A DNA stretch of 11,877 nucleotides from DASPXY01 sp038227745 (GTDB lineage: Bacteria > Planctomycetota > Planctomycetia > Gemmatales > Gemmataceae): the NCBI GenBank assembly GCA_038227745.1, contig JBBRPS010000267.1, positions 1 to 11,877 on the forward strand, in the 5' to 3' direction. The translations under genes were made by a program, and so were the position numbers. The notes under the pieces were generated by a model that saw only the letters and a program-made list of their open reading frames with translations, was not told where the DNA came from and searched no databases. Of this stretch, positions 1-5,848 are shown one piece after another; the stretch's first letter is position 1; each line of letters opens with the position of its first letter.

Positions 1-288
1 CTAAACGGCTACAGATTTCTGCCGCCGTGTACTAGCAGCGGCAGGGGTCGCGTTGACGGTGGCCCAGAGGCGGTGGTGCCTGATCTCGTGCTTGCCGCCG
101 ATGCGATATCCCGTCGCCGTTGCAGAACCGCCTGTTTAGTGGACCCCCTGGCCCAGCCAAGTTTGCACGGCGGGACTCCCGCCCCTGTCGGAATGGCAGT
201 TGAGCGACCAGTTCGTCTACCACCCTCGCCGCAGGGTGAGTAAAATCAAGTTCTGAACGGGAACAACCCCTTGCAGGGTGGAATAACC
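1..288. other. No supported gene; upstream of the small cassette
   Basis: I see no convincing gene here. A minus-strand frame stays open from about 142 down to a stop at 1-3 but has no start codon after an upstream stop, so it could at most be the tail of a broken gene. A 63-codon minus frame at 32-223 has no ribosome site and an arginine/proline-rich composition typical of antisense noise. The last bases hold the ribosome-binding site (AGGGTGGA, about 275-282) of the small gene starting at 289. Confidence 0.4.
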
Positions 289-499
289 ATGTCCGACAGC
301 AACGATGACCTGACGGTTGAACTCAAACGACGGCTCGAAGAAACTCGCCTGCCCGCGGCTCTGTAAAGAACAGATCCTCGCGGAGCTGCCGCCCCCAGAG
401 GAACGGGAACGGCTGTTCCGGGAACTGCAGGAGAAGGGCGGGCTGTCGTCCGAGCAGTTCTTCGCTTCCCTGGGCCTGGAGGTCGAGCCACAGCCGTGA
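289..499 (+). pseudogene. Small antitoxin-like gene interrupted by a one-base frameshift
   Basis: An ATG at 289, preceded by AGGGTGGA, opens a frame that stops at TAA 364-366 after 25 codons. The next frame then reads a coherent protein to a TGA at 497-499, with stretches such as KEQILAELPPPEERERLF and GGLSSEQFFASLGLE. Removing one T at 364 joins the halves into a 69-residue, mostly helical, charged protein. Its size and position, directly upstream of a small basic protein whose GTG start overlaps its stop (GTGA), resemble the antitoxin gene of a toxin-antitoxin pair. The function is inferred from layout only; I do not recognise a named family. The shift could be a real mutation or a sequencing error. 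Confidence 0.55.
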
Positions 500-981
500 G
501 CCAACCAAGCGGGGGCGTACCGCCCTACCGAGTCGTCTACTCGGGCCAGTGCCGTGAGGAGACGAGGCAACTGCTGGCGCGGGCAGGGGCGAAGGGGCGC
601 TTCGCAGAAGTCGCACAGGCTGTGCGAGACGTCAACACCCGCCTGGAATGGATTCCGCTGGATTTCGGCGAACCTCTCCAGGATCTCGTCCACCTGGGAA
701 TCAAGGAACACATCGGAGTCCTCGCGCCGCTGGTGGTCAAGTACGGCGTTGACGAGGCCAGGCGCATCGTCAACGTTGCTCTCCCCTTCGATCTCCTCCC
801 CAAGAGCGGGCTAGGAAGCGCGCCACGAGGCGGCGGATGCCGTCGTCGGCGCTGGCGGTCATCTGCTTCCAGTGCATGGGGCGCGCCCCGCGCTCCTTCT
901 TGTCGCCCACCAGCGGCACGACCAGGGTGCCCTCCTCCACGCAGAGCGGCACCGCGAACCTGCCCTCGACGAACAGTTTGA
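496..981 (+). CDS. Small RelE/ParE-like (toxin-like) protein with a run-on C-terminus
   Basis: The GTG start at 496 overlaps the stop of the preceding gene; GGAGG lies at 478-482. The first 106 residues look like a real small domain: a strand (YRVVYSG), a helix, then strands LAPLVVKYGVDEARRIVNVA and a LLPKSGL ending. This order resembles RelE/ParE-type toxins, but I can point to no catalytic residues. After codon 106 the frame runs on for about 55 arginine-, proline- and serine-rich residues that are simply the antisense of the DUF262-like fragment. A TAG lies one frame over at 812-814, so the native end was probably near 813 and has been lost. The gene is likely degenerate. Confidence 0.45.
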   Translation: MSQPSGGVPPYRVVYSGQCREETRQLLARAGAKGRFAEVAQAVRDVNTRLEWIPLDFGEPLQDLVHLGIKEHIGVLAPLVVKYGVDEARRIVNVALPFDLLPKSGLGSAPRGGGCRRRRWRSSASSAWGAPRAPSCRPPAARPGCPPPRRAAPRTCPRRTV

Positions 982-1078
982 TGGCGTGGAGCCGCTGCTT
1001 GCCATCGAGAACCCACCAGTGTTCTTCGTCCTCGCCCTTGGCGATCAGGTGGATCGAGCCGATGGGGGCAGGCCACCC
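815..1078 (-). pseudogene. Fragment of a DUF262/ParB-like protein
   Basis: On the minus strand this stretch reads a coherent sequence beginning about PIGSIHLIAKGEDEEHWWVL and containing DGKQRLHAIKLFVEG. The DG(K/Q)QRL motif is the hallmark of the DUF262 (GmrS-type, ParB-like fold) domain, which binds or hydrolyses nucleotides in restriction-like systems. No start codon with a ribosome site is visible at the upstream end, which lies 45 bp from the end of the aldehyde dehydrogenase gene. The downstream end, near ARFLARSW, merges into the antisense of the toxin-like gene. It is therefore truncated at both ends. The frame is clear; the family call rests on one motif and could instead be another ParB-like protein. 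Confidence 0.5.
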
Positions 1079-1122
1079 TCTTCGGGTTGGGAGGAGAGGA
1101 TGAAGCCGAGAGCGGGACAGGC

Positions 1123-2580
1123 TCACGGAGCCGCCGCAGGGAACTTCACGCACACGGTCTTCGGCTCGGTGAAGAAGTGCAGCGCCTCGTCGCCGCCCTC
1201 GCGGCCGACGCCGCTGTCCTTCACGCCGCCGAACGGCGTGCGCAGGTCGCGCAGCAGCCAGCAGTTCACCCACACCGTCCCCGTCTCCAGCCGCTCCGCC
1301 ACCCGGTGCGCCCGCGCCAGGTCGCGCGTCCACAGCGACGCCGACAGCCCGAACGGCGTGCCGTTCGCGTAACGCACCGCCTCGTCCTCGTCGCGGAATG
1401 GCGTGACCGTGACGACCGGGCCGAAGATCTCCTCCTGGTTCACCCGGCAGTCCATCGGCAGGTCCACGATCACCGTCGGCTCGACGAAGTAGCCGCCCGC
1501 ACAGCGTCCGCCCACCGACGCCGCCGCGCCACCGCACAGGAGGCGACCGCCCTCCTGCCGCGCCAGGTCGAGGTACGAGGTCACCTTGGCCAGGTGGCCT
1601 TTCGAGATGAGCGCCCCCAGGTCGGTGTCGGCTTCGAGGGGGTCGCCTACCTTGAGCCGCCGCGTCTGCGCGACGAAGCGTTCGACGAAGGCGGCGTAGA
1701 CCTTCTGCTCGACCAGGATGCGCGAGCCGCACAGGCAGATCTCGCCCTGGTTGTCGAAGGCCGAGCGGACGGCGGTGGTAACGGCCACGTCCATGTCGGC
1801 GTCGGCGAAGACGACGTTCGGGTTCTTGCCGCCCAGCTCCAGGGTGAGCTTCTTGAACCGCGGCGCCGCGGTGCGGGCGATCTCCGCCCCGGTCATGGTG
1901 CCGCCGGTGAACGAGATCGTGCGGACCGCCGGGTGGCCGACGAGGGCCGCCCCGACCTTGCCGCCGAGGCCGTGGACCACGTTCAGCACGCCCGGCGGCA
2001 GGCCCGCCTCGGTGCAGATTTCCGTCAGCAGGTGGGCGGTCATCGGCGCCAGCTCCGACGGCTTGGCGACCGCCGTGTTGCCGGTCGCCAGCGCGGGGGC
2101 GATCTTCCAGCTCAGCAGGTAGAGCGGCAGGTTCCACGGCGAGATGAGGCCGGCGACGCCGCGCGGCTGGCGCAGGGTGTAGTTCAGGGCGACGCTGTCG
2201 GTGCGGTAGGCCTCGGAGTGGGTGTGGAGGATGGCGGTCGCGAAGAAGCGGAAATTGCTGGCGGCGCGCGGGATGTCGAGCGTGCGCGCCAGGCGCAGCG
2301 GCTTGCCGGTGTCGATGCACTCGGCGAGAGCGAGACGTTCGAGGTCGGCGTCGATGCGGCGGGCGATGTCGAGGAGGAGCCGCGAGCGCTCGGCGGCGGG
2401 GGTGCGCGCCCAGGCGGGGAAGGCCTGCGCCGCGGCCTGGACTGCGGCCTCGACATCACGGGCGTCGCTGTCGGCGATGCGCGCGTAGACCTGGCCGGTG
2501 GCGGGGTCGAGGTTGTCGAGATGGCGGCCCGACTGCGGCTCGACGGGACGGCCGGCGATGAAGTTGGGGATGTGGAACAT
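1123..2580 (-). CDS. Aldehyde dehydrogenase, ALDH8 / 2-hydroxymuconic (or 2-aminomuconic) semialdehyde dehydrogenase type
   Basis: A complete 485-residue NAD(P)-dependent aldehyde dehydrogenase, oxidising an aldehyde to its acid in the cytoplasm. Visible landmarks are the cofactor-binding ISPWNLPLYLL (Asn150), KPSE near 173, SFTGGT near 223, the general base Glu248 in LTLELGGKNP, the catalytic Cys282 in NQGEICLCGSR, EEIFGPVV near 383, and WLLRDLRTPFGG near 441. The WNLPLYLLSWKIAPAL and WLLRDLRTPFGG signatures are characteristic of the ALDH8/HMSDH branch, which acts on muconic semialdehydes in meta-cleavage or tryptophan catabolism; the actual substrate is inferred. The ATG at 2578-2580 was chosen because AGGA lies just upstream and the protein then starts at the usual family position; the 53 codons upstream in frame look non-coding. 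No pathway partners are present. Confidence 0.93.
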   Translation of the reverse strand: MFHIPNFIAGRPVEPQSGRHLDNLDPATGQVYARIADSDARDVEAAVQAAAQAFPAWARTPAAERSRLLLDIARRIDADLERLALAECIDTGKPLRLARTLDIPRAASNFRFFATAILHTHSEAYRTDSVALNYTLRQPRGVAGLISPWNLPLYLLSWKIAPALATGNTAVAKPSELAPMTAHLLTEICTEAGLPPGVLNVVHGLGGKVGAALVGHPAVRTISFTGGTMTGAEIARTAAPRFKKLTLELGGKNPNVVFADADMDVAVTTAVRSAFDNQGEICLCGSRILVEQKVYAAFVERFVAQTRRLKVGDPLEADTDLGALISKGHLAKVTSYLDLARQEGGRLLCGGAAASVGGRCAGGYFVEPTVIVDLPMDCRVNQEEIFGPVVTVTPFRDEDEAVRYANGTPFGLSASLWTRDLARAHRVAERLETGTVWVNCWLLRDLRTPFGGVKDSGVGREGGDEALHFFTEPKTVCVKFPAAAP

Positions 2581-2645
2581 TCGCTCGTTTCCTGCAGGGG
2601 TCGAGTTTGCCGTGCTTGCAGTGGTGCCCGTGTCGGGGCGTGATG

Positions 2646-2663
2646 CCCGTTCCCGGGAACGGG
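2646..2663. promoter_or_regulatory. 18-bp perfect palindrome, possible operator
   Basis: CCCGTTCCCGGGAACGGG is a perfect dyad between the divergent aldehyde dehydrogenase and nuclease genes, 66 bp upstream of the dehydrogenase start. Its position fits a repressor or activator site for a dimeric regulator, but no regulator gene is adjacent and a GC-rich palindrome of this length could also be an RNA hairpin in the leader. Confidence 0.3.
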
Positions 2664-2740
2664 GCAGTCCCTCTGCCTTCATCCTACCCCAGCCCTGCTT
2701 CGCAGTGGGGATCAGGCGGCGATTTCTTACCGCGGGCATG

Positions 2741-2768
2741 TTGACTGAAAGGGCGGATCCCCTAGAAT
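2741..2768 (+). promoter_or_regulatory. Sigma-70-type promoter for the nuclease gene
   Basis: TTGACT at 2741-2746 and TAGAAT at 2763-2768 are separated by 16 bp; each matches the consensus at five of six bases. Transcription would begin near 2775, leaving a leader of about 50 nt before the ATG at 2826. It could also drive the tRNA gene that overlaps the nuclease end. Confidence 0.6.
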
Positions 2769-2825
2769 TGGGGAAAGAGAATTGCTCAACGGGGGTAGCA
2801 GGCTCGAGGTCAAGGGAGACCAGCC

Positions 2826-3332
2826 ATGTTTATCGGCCGCCAAGCGTGGACCTTCCGCGCTCACGAAGATTACGACCCCAATCAGATAGGGGCGATCTCA
2901 CAAGTACGAGTGGCGGCCGCCTTGATCGAGGCGGGGAAAATTGTTTTAATGTCCTGGATTCTACCGCTCCGCTATGACATGGTGGTGGACGAAGAGGGGC
3001 GGTTTTTCCGCATTCAATCGAAGACAGGGCATATATTTCAAGGTGCCGTCGGCTTCCCGACGCAATCGCTTCGGGCAGCGAAACGTGAGACGGGCTGGCG
3101 CAGGCTGGCTTCTAATTACCAAGGGGAGGTGGAGTACTTCGGCGTGTATTGTCCCGACAACGGGCAGGTGTATCTCGTCCCGATCGAGGACGCGCAAACC
3201 AATCGGATGACTTTTCTCCGTATTGACCCGCCGAAGAATAACCAGAAAAAGCGGATTCGTTGGGCAAAGAATTATGAGGTCAAGCCAGGAATCACCTTGG
3301 CCAGACCTGTTTCAGGAACGCTGGGGCCGTAG
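2826..3332 (+). CDS. PD-(D/E)XK endonuclease-like protein (QxK variant), overlapping tRNA-Ala
   Basis: A 168-residue protein with AAGGGAG at 2812-2818 upstream of the ATG. The pattern IGAISQVRVAAALIEAGKIV (helix with Glu35), RYDMVVDEEG (Asp51), FRIQSKTG (Gln64, Lys66), then YFGVYCPDNGQVYLVPIED matches the small PD-(D/E)XK endonuclease family related to homing nucleases such as I-Ssp6803I, where QxK replaces the classic ExK. It should bind metal and cut DNA; its target is unknown. Base composition is about 50% GC in two counted lines against 75% in a line of the gene at 4150, which suggests acquisition. Its stop codon (3330-3332) lies inside the tRNA gene, so the genes overlap by 10 bp. It could alternatively serve in repair or restriction. 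Confidence 0.75.
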   Translation: MFIGRQAWTFRAHEDYDPNQIGAISQVRVAAALIEAGKIVLMSWILPLRYDMVVDEEGRFFRIQSKTGHIFQGAVGFPTQSLRAAKRETGWRRLASNYQGEVEYFGVYCPDNGQVYLVPIEDAQTNRMTFLRIDPPKNNQKKRIRWAKNYEVKPGITLARPVSGTLGP

Positions 3333-3395
3333 CTCAATTGGGAGAGCGCGGCGTTCGCAATGCCGAGGTTACGGGTTCGATCCCCGTCGGCTCCA
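3323..3395 (+). tRNA. tRNA-Ala (anticodon CGC)
   Basis: A full cloverleaf folds by hand: acceptor 3323-3329 with 3388-3394, D stem GCTC/GAGC, anticodon stem CGGCG/TGCCG around the loop TTCGCAA (anticodon CGC at 3356-3358, reading GCG), variable loop AGGTT, and T arm ACGGG-TTCGATC-CCCGT. The third acceptor pair is G-U, the classic alanine identity element. Position 73 is A and the following bases are CCT, so the terminal CCA is not fully encoded. The anticodon loop is intact, with no intron. The 5' end is shared with the last codons of the nuclease gene. Confidence 0.95.
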
Positions 3396-3398
3396 CCT

Positions 3399-3432
3399 CG
3401 CAAAAACCTCCGATCCGTCGGAGGTTTTTGCG
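3399..3432 (+). terminator. Intrinsic terminator after tRNA-Ala
   Basis: A perfect 15-bp stem (CGCAAAAACCTCCGA with TCGGAGGTTTTTGCG) closes on a TCCG loop four bases after the tRNA. The 3' arm contains TTTTT, so it can act as a rho-independent terminator for the nuclease-tRNA transcript; the complementary A-run makes it potentially usable from the other strand too. Confidence 0.85.
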
Positions 3433-3529
3433 TTTCCTGATACAGGAACCCAGGGAGAATGTCCGGTTTGTGTTCTCTCTCTCGTCCCCGCTTCGGGGGC
3501 GCGCGGGGGTCTCTCGTTTACAAGGAAAG

Positions 3530-3572
3530 GGGGCCGGGCACGTCGCCGCTTGCGAGCGACGTGCCCGGCCCC
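3530..3572. repeat. Perfect 17-bp inverted repeat
   Basis: GGGGCCGGGCACGTCGC at 3530-3546 pairs perfectly with 3556-3572 across a 9-nt spacer. It lies 26 bp beyond the end of the minus-strand small membrane protein gene and has no T-run on either side. Its position suggests 3'-end protection or termination for that gene. Confidence 0.65.
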
Positions 3573-3598
3573 TCGCCTCTGCGAGAAAACCGCAGGGA

Positions 3599-3820
3599 TC
3601 AGCGCGGAGCGAACGGGTCGTGGCGGTCGGCCAGGGACCACACCCCGGCCAGGGAACCGAAGACGATCACAAAGGTGCCGAAAAGGGACACGGCGGCCAG
3701 CCTGAAGAAGTCACACCCCGGTTGCAGCATGTGGTCGATGTAGCCCCCGGCCGTGTAGACCAGGAAACCGCCGATCACCACGAACAGCAGGAACGCAAAG
3801 AGCTTGAGAAGCACGGACAT
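3599..3820 (-). CDS. Small two-helix membrane protein of unknown function
   Basis: A 73-residue protein with two predicted membrane helices: about residues 4-24 (LLKLFAFLLFVVIGGFLVYT) and about 41-62 (LAAVSLFGTFVIVFGSLAGV). They are joined by a short GGYIDHMLQPGCDFFR segment and followed by a charged tail SLADRHDPFAPR. The ATG at 3818-3820 was chosen because a strong GGGAGGG site lies just upstream; the longer frame upstream has no such site and its composition looks non-coding. I do not recognise the family. It is monocistronic, opposed to the nuclease-tRNA unit and separated from it by two hairpins. Confidence 0.7.
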   Translation of the reverse strand: MSVLLKLFAFLLFVVIGGFLVYTAGGYIDHMLQPGCDFFRLAAVSLFGTFVIVFGSLAGVWSLADRHDPFAPR

Positions 3821-3852
3821 GGCGGTCCCTCCCGGATGCGTCTTCCATCTCA

Positions 3853-3883
3853 AGAATAGTTCATTCGTCGATACTTTTGTTAA
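3853..3883 (-). promoter_or_regulatory. Possible promoter of the 73-residue membrane protein gene
   Basis: On the minus strand TTAACA (3878-3883) and TATTCT (3853-3858) are separated by 19 bp, longer than ideal, 33 bp upstream of the start codon. Both boxes are reasonable matches, but the spacing makes this tentative. Confidence 0.3.
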
Positions 3884-4098
3884 TTGCAAACCAGGTGCCG
3901 TGACGGAAGAATCGACAATAACGGTTCTGCCGACGGTATGGACAGGGTGACCCCCTCTTTTCCCGGGCATTCGCCTCGTGGGCAGGGCCGAACGGAGCGT
4001 TTGTGCGCAGAGTCGAGCTGAAACGGGAAGCGAGCGCATGCGGAGTGGGAGACATGGCGCTCTCGACGGAATTGGCCTGGCTCAACCCCGGCGTCCTC

Positions 4099-4107
4099 TG
4101 CTATACG
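4099..4107 (+). promoter_or_regulatory. Possible extended -10 element for the exported-protein operon
   Basis: TGCTATACG lies 42 bp upstream of the ATG at 4150 and fits an extended -10 (TGnTATAc). I find no good -35 at the right distance. Transcription would start near 4114, giving a leader of about 36 nt with AGGAGG just before the start. Confidence 0.35.
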
Positions 4108-4149
4108 CCGCGGTGACCTCGCACGCTCACGGGAAGAGGAGGGGCAGGC

Positions 4150-4974
4150 ATGCACGGATACGGTCTGGCGATCCTGGTCGGCGTGAGCCTGGTGGCGACG
4201 GCGTCGGCCCAGGGCACCCCCTGGCGCTTCCACTGGCAGCCGGGGCAGGTCCTGTCCTACGCGGTCGAGAGCGTGACGACCGTCACCGAAACCGTCGGCG
4301 GGAGCAAGATCGAGACGACTTCAAAGGTGAGCCTGCTCAAGCGCTGGCAGGTGCTGGCCGTGGACGGCGCGGGCGTGGCGACGCTGCAGCTGACGCTGGC
4401 GTCGCTGCGCAACGAGCAGACCCGGCCGGACGGCGGCGTGCTGCTGTTCGACTCCGCCCACCCCGAGAAATCGACCCCCGAGCTGCGCGAGCAGATGGCC
4501 AGGTATGTCGGCCGGCCGCTGGCGGTGCTGCGTGTCGATGGCCGGGGCAAGGTCGTTGAGGTGAAGCAGGGCGACGCGGCCCGGTACGAGAGCGAGCCGC
4601 CGTTCGTGCTGGAATTGCCGCTGTCGGCGCCGGCGGCCGGCCACTCGTGGGAGCGGACGTACCGCGTGACGCTGGGGCCGCCGCTCGGGACCGGCGAGAA
4701 GTACGACGCGCTGCAGCGCTATGCATGTGACAGGGCGGAAGGCGGCACGGCGGTGGTGCGGCTGACGACGCAGTTCAAGACACTGCCGCGGAACCTGACC
4801 GAACGCCTGCCGCTCTTGCAGAAGCAGCCGGAGGGCGAGGTGGTTTTCGACGTGCGCGCGGGGCGGCTGCAGAGCGCCCGGTTGTGGACCGACCGGGTGC
4901 TGGAGGGCCACCAGGGGCCGGGCAGCAGTTATCGGTTCCAAAACAGTTCCACGGAACGGTATGTGGACCGTTGA
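4150..4974 (+). CDS. Exported protein of unknown function (planctomycete DUF6263-like)
   Basis: A 274-residue protein with a clear Sec signal peptide: hydrophobic LAILVGVSLVATASA, then a cleavage site ASA|QG at 20/21. The mature part begins PWRFHWQPGQVLSYAVESVT, alternates short strand-like segments (VLAVDGAGVATLQLTL, VVFDVRAGRLQSARLW), and ends with a polar tail STERYVDR. This resembles the beta-rich exported planctomycete proteins grouped as DUF6263, but that is from memory of the pattern, not a search. The ATG is preceded by AGGAGG at a normal distance. The next gene starts 18 bp after the stop, so the two are probably co-transcribed and act in the same envelope process. There are no catalytic motifs. 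Confidence 0.8.
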   Translation: MHGYGLAILVGVSLVATASAQGTPWRFHWQPGQVLSYAVESVTTVTETVGGSKIETTSKVSLLKRWQVLAVDGAGVATLQLTLASLRNEQTRPDGGVLLFDSAHPEKSTPELREQMARYVGRPLAVLRVDGRGKVVEVKQGDAARYESEPPFVLELPLSAPAAGHSWERTYRVTLGPPLGTGEKYDALQRYACDRAEGGTAVVRLTTQFKTLPRNLTERLPLLQKQPEGEVVFDVRAGRLQSARLWTDRVLEGHQGPGSSYRFQNSSTERYVDR

Positions 4975-4992
4975 CCCAGGGAGGGCGAGGCG

Positions 4993-5541
4993 ATGCGAAG
5001 AGTTCGTTTGCTGGCGGGTGTTCTGATCGTGGCCGGTTGTCTGGCAGGTGGGAAGGTCGCGCTTGCCGGAGACAGCCCGCAGGGCGATCAGCCTTTCATT
5101 CCGCCCGCAGTCCGTTCGTCGTCCGAGGAGCAATTCGTAGGCGACATGGTCTCGATCCTGAACGAAACGCAGTCGCCGGACGCCTTCCTGGCCACCGTCC
5201 TCGCCCTGCACCGGGCGAAGGTCGAGGGCAAGCGGGTGGTGCCGGCGATCATCCACAATGCGGAGCGGCTGAAGCTGTTCGCGGACACGCCGCCCGAACA
5301 GGGGACGGAGCAGCAGAAGGCCGTCCTCAAGTGCGTGCTGCTCCTGCTCAAGAGGGCGAACGGCGTTTCGCCGGTCAAGCAGACCCGGAAAGTGCGCGTG
5401 GACCCGAACGTGCGCATGGAGCAGCTGCTCTTCCAGTCGGAAGACCTGCGCCAGATCCAGGACGAGTGGCGCCGCCTCTCGATCCACGACCAGCCAGCGC
5501 ACATGACCTACGAGCGCGTCCACGGCGACATCGGGCCGTGA
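4993..5541 (+). CDS. Exported or lipid-anchored protein of unknown function
   Basis: A 182-residue protein, second gene of the operon beginning at 4150, with GGGAGGG upstream of its ATG. The N-terminus is a signal sequence with two possible processing sites: a lipobox-like VAGC at residues 15-18, or a signal peptidase I site ALA|GD near 25. The mature protein is mainly helical and charged (EEQFVGDMVSILNETQSPDA, KAVLKCVLLLLKRANG, EDLRQIQDEWRRLS) with a Pro/Gln-rich start. I do not recognise the family. If lipidated, it would sit in a membrane facing the periplasm, next to its exported operon partner. Confidence 0.75.
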   Translation: MRRVRLLAGVLIVAGCLAGGKVALAGDSPQGDQPFIPPAVRSSSEEQFVGDMVSILNETQSPDAFLATVLALHRAKVEGKRVVPAIIHNAERLKLFADTPPEQGTEQQKAVLKCVLLLLKRANGVSPVKQTRKVRVDPNVRMEQLLFQSEDLRQIQDEWRRLSIHDQPAHMTYERVHGDIGP

Positions 5542-5597
5542 GCCGGGGCCGCGCTTTGCCGCAACGACTCAAGTTCCCCATCCTTCCCGCCGACACT

Positions 5598-5621
5598 CTC
5601 ATAAGGTGGACACCTTGTGAG
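5598..5621. promoter_or_regulatory. 11-bp near-perfect inverted repeat upstream of a small frame
   Basis: CTCATAAGGTG and CACCTTGTGAG face each other across a 2-bp spacer; one position is a mismatch in DNA (a G-U pair in RNA). It lies 21 bp upstream of the small frame at 5642. The short spacer suits a dimeric DNA-binding protein rather than an RNA hairpin, but no regulator is nearby. Confidence 0.25.
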
Positions 5622-5641
5622 TTTGGCGTCGGAGGCGAAGG

Positions 5642-5848
5642 ATGGGCGCGATCGAGGCGATCTCGCGGCAGGTCTGGCAAGGACGTCCCTGGTCGTTCGG
5701 TCTGCTCGGGGCGCTGCTGCTGGGTGCCGTGCTGCGGCTCCTCTGGGGGATTACCAGCGCTGATGCCCCGGCGAGCGCGCTGTCGCGCGCTCGCCGGGGG
5801 CTCGCGGGGGACGGACCCGTCACTCCTTCTTGGGCGCCGCCTCCTTGA
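5642..5848 (+). CDS. Possible small membrane protein (doubtful)
   Basis: A 68-codon frame with a good GGAGG site (5631-5635) six bases before the ATG. The first 38 residues are plausible: an amphipathic start (MGAIEAISRQVWQG), then one membrane helix (SFGLLGALLLGAVLRLLWGI). The second half is encoded by a perfect 15-bp hairpin and overlaps the 3' end of the opposing DUF1080 gene by 29 bp, so it looks accidental. Either the gene is real with a low-complexity tail, or it is the start of a gene lost by rearrangement, or it is chance. Confidence 0.3.
   Translation: MGAIEAISRQVWQGRPWSFGLLGALLLGAVLRLLWGITSADAPASALSRARRGLAGDGPVTPSWAPPP
5766..5799 (-). terminator. GC-rich hairpin downstream of the DUF1080 gene
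   Basis: CCCCGGCGAGCGCGC (5766-5780) pairs perfectly with 5785-5799 around a 4-nt loop, 21 bp beyond the stop of the minus-strand gene ending at 5820. There is no T-run after it on the minus strand, so it would be a hairpin-only terminator or an RNA-end stabiliser. Confidence 0.5.

Larger units (their letters stand above)
3821..4149. other. Divergent intergenic region, relatively AT-rich
   Basis: This 329-bp gap separates the small membrane protein (minus) from the exported-protein operon (plus). It holds the probable promoters of both and no convincing gene; the frames crossing it lack ribosome sites. The segment about 3850-3930 is visibly richer in A and T than the surroundings, as expected for promoter DNA. 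Confidence 0.5.

Noticed and set aside
32..223. 63-codon minus-strand frame
   Set aside because: No ribosome site, Arg/Pro-rich composition, no recognisable motif.
1087..2643. Long plus-strand open frame (518 codons) opposite the aldehyde dehydrogenase
   Set aside because: It is the antisense of a well-defined enzyme, with composition (Ala/Gly/Arg/Val/Gln) typical of shadow frames in high-GC DNA and no domain.
2581..2739. N-terminal extension of the aldehyde dehydrogenase
   Set aside because: The extra 53 codons are low-complexity, pass through the intergenic palindrome and lack a ribosome site; the family start fits the ATG at 2578-2580.
3354..3360. Group I intron in the tRNA-Ala anticodon loop
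   Set aside because: The loop is intact and the cloverleaf is uninterrupted, despite the neighbouring homing-nuclease-like gene.
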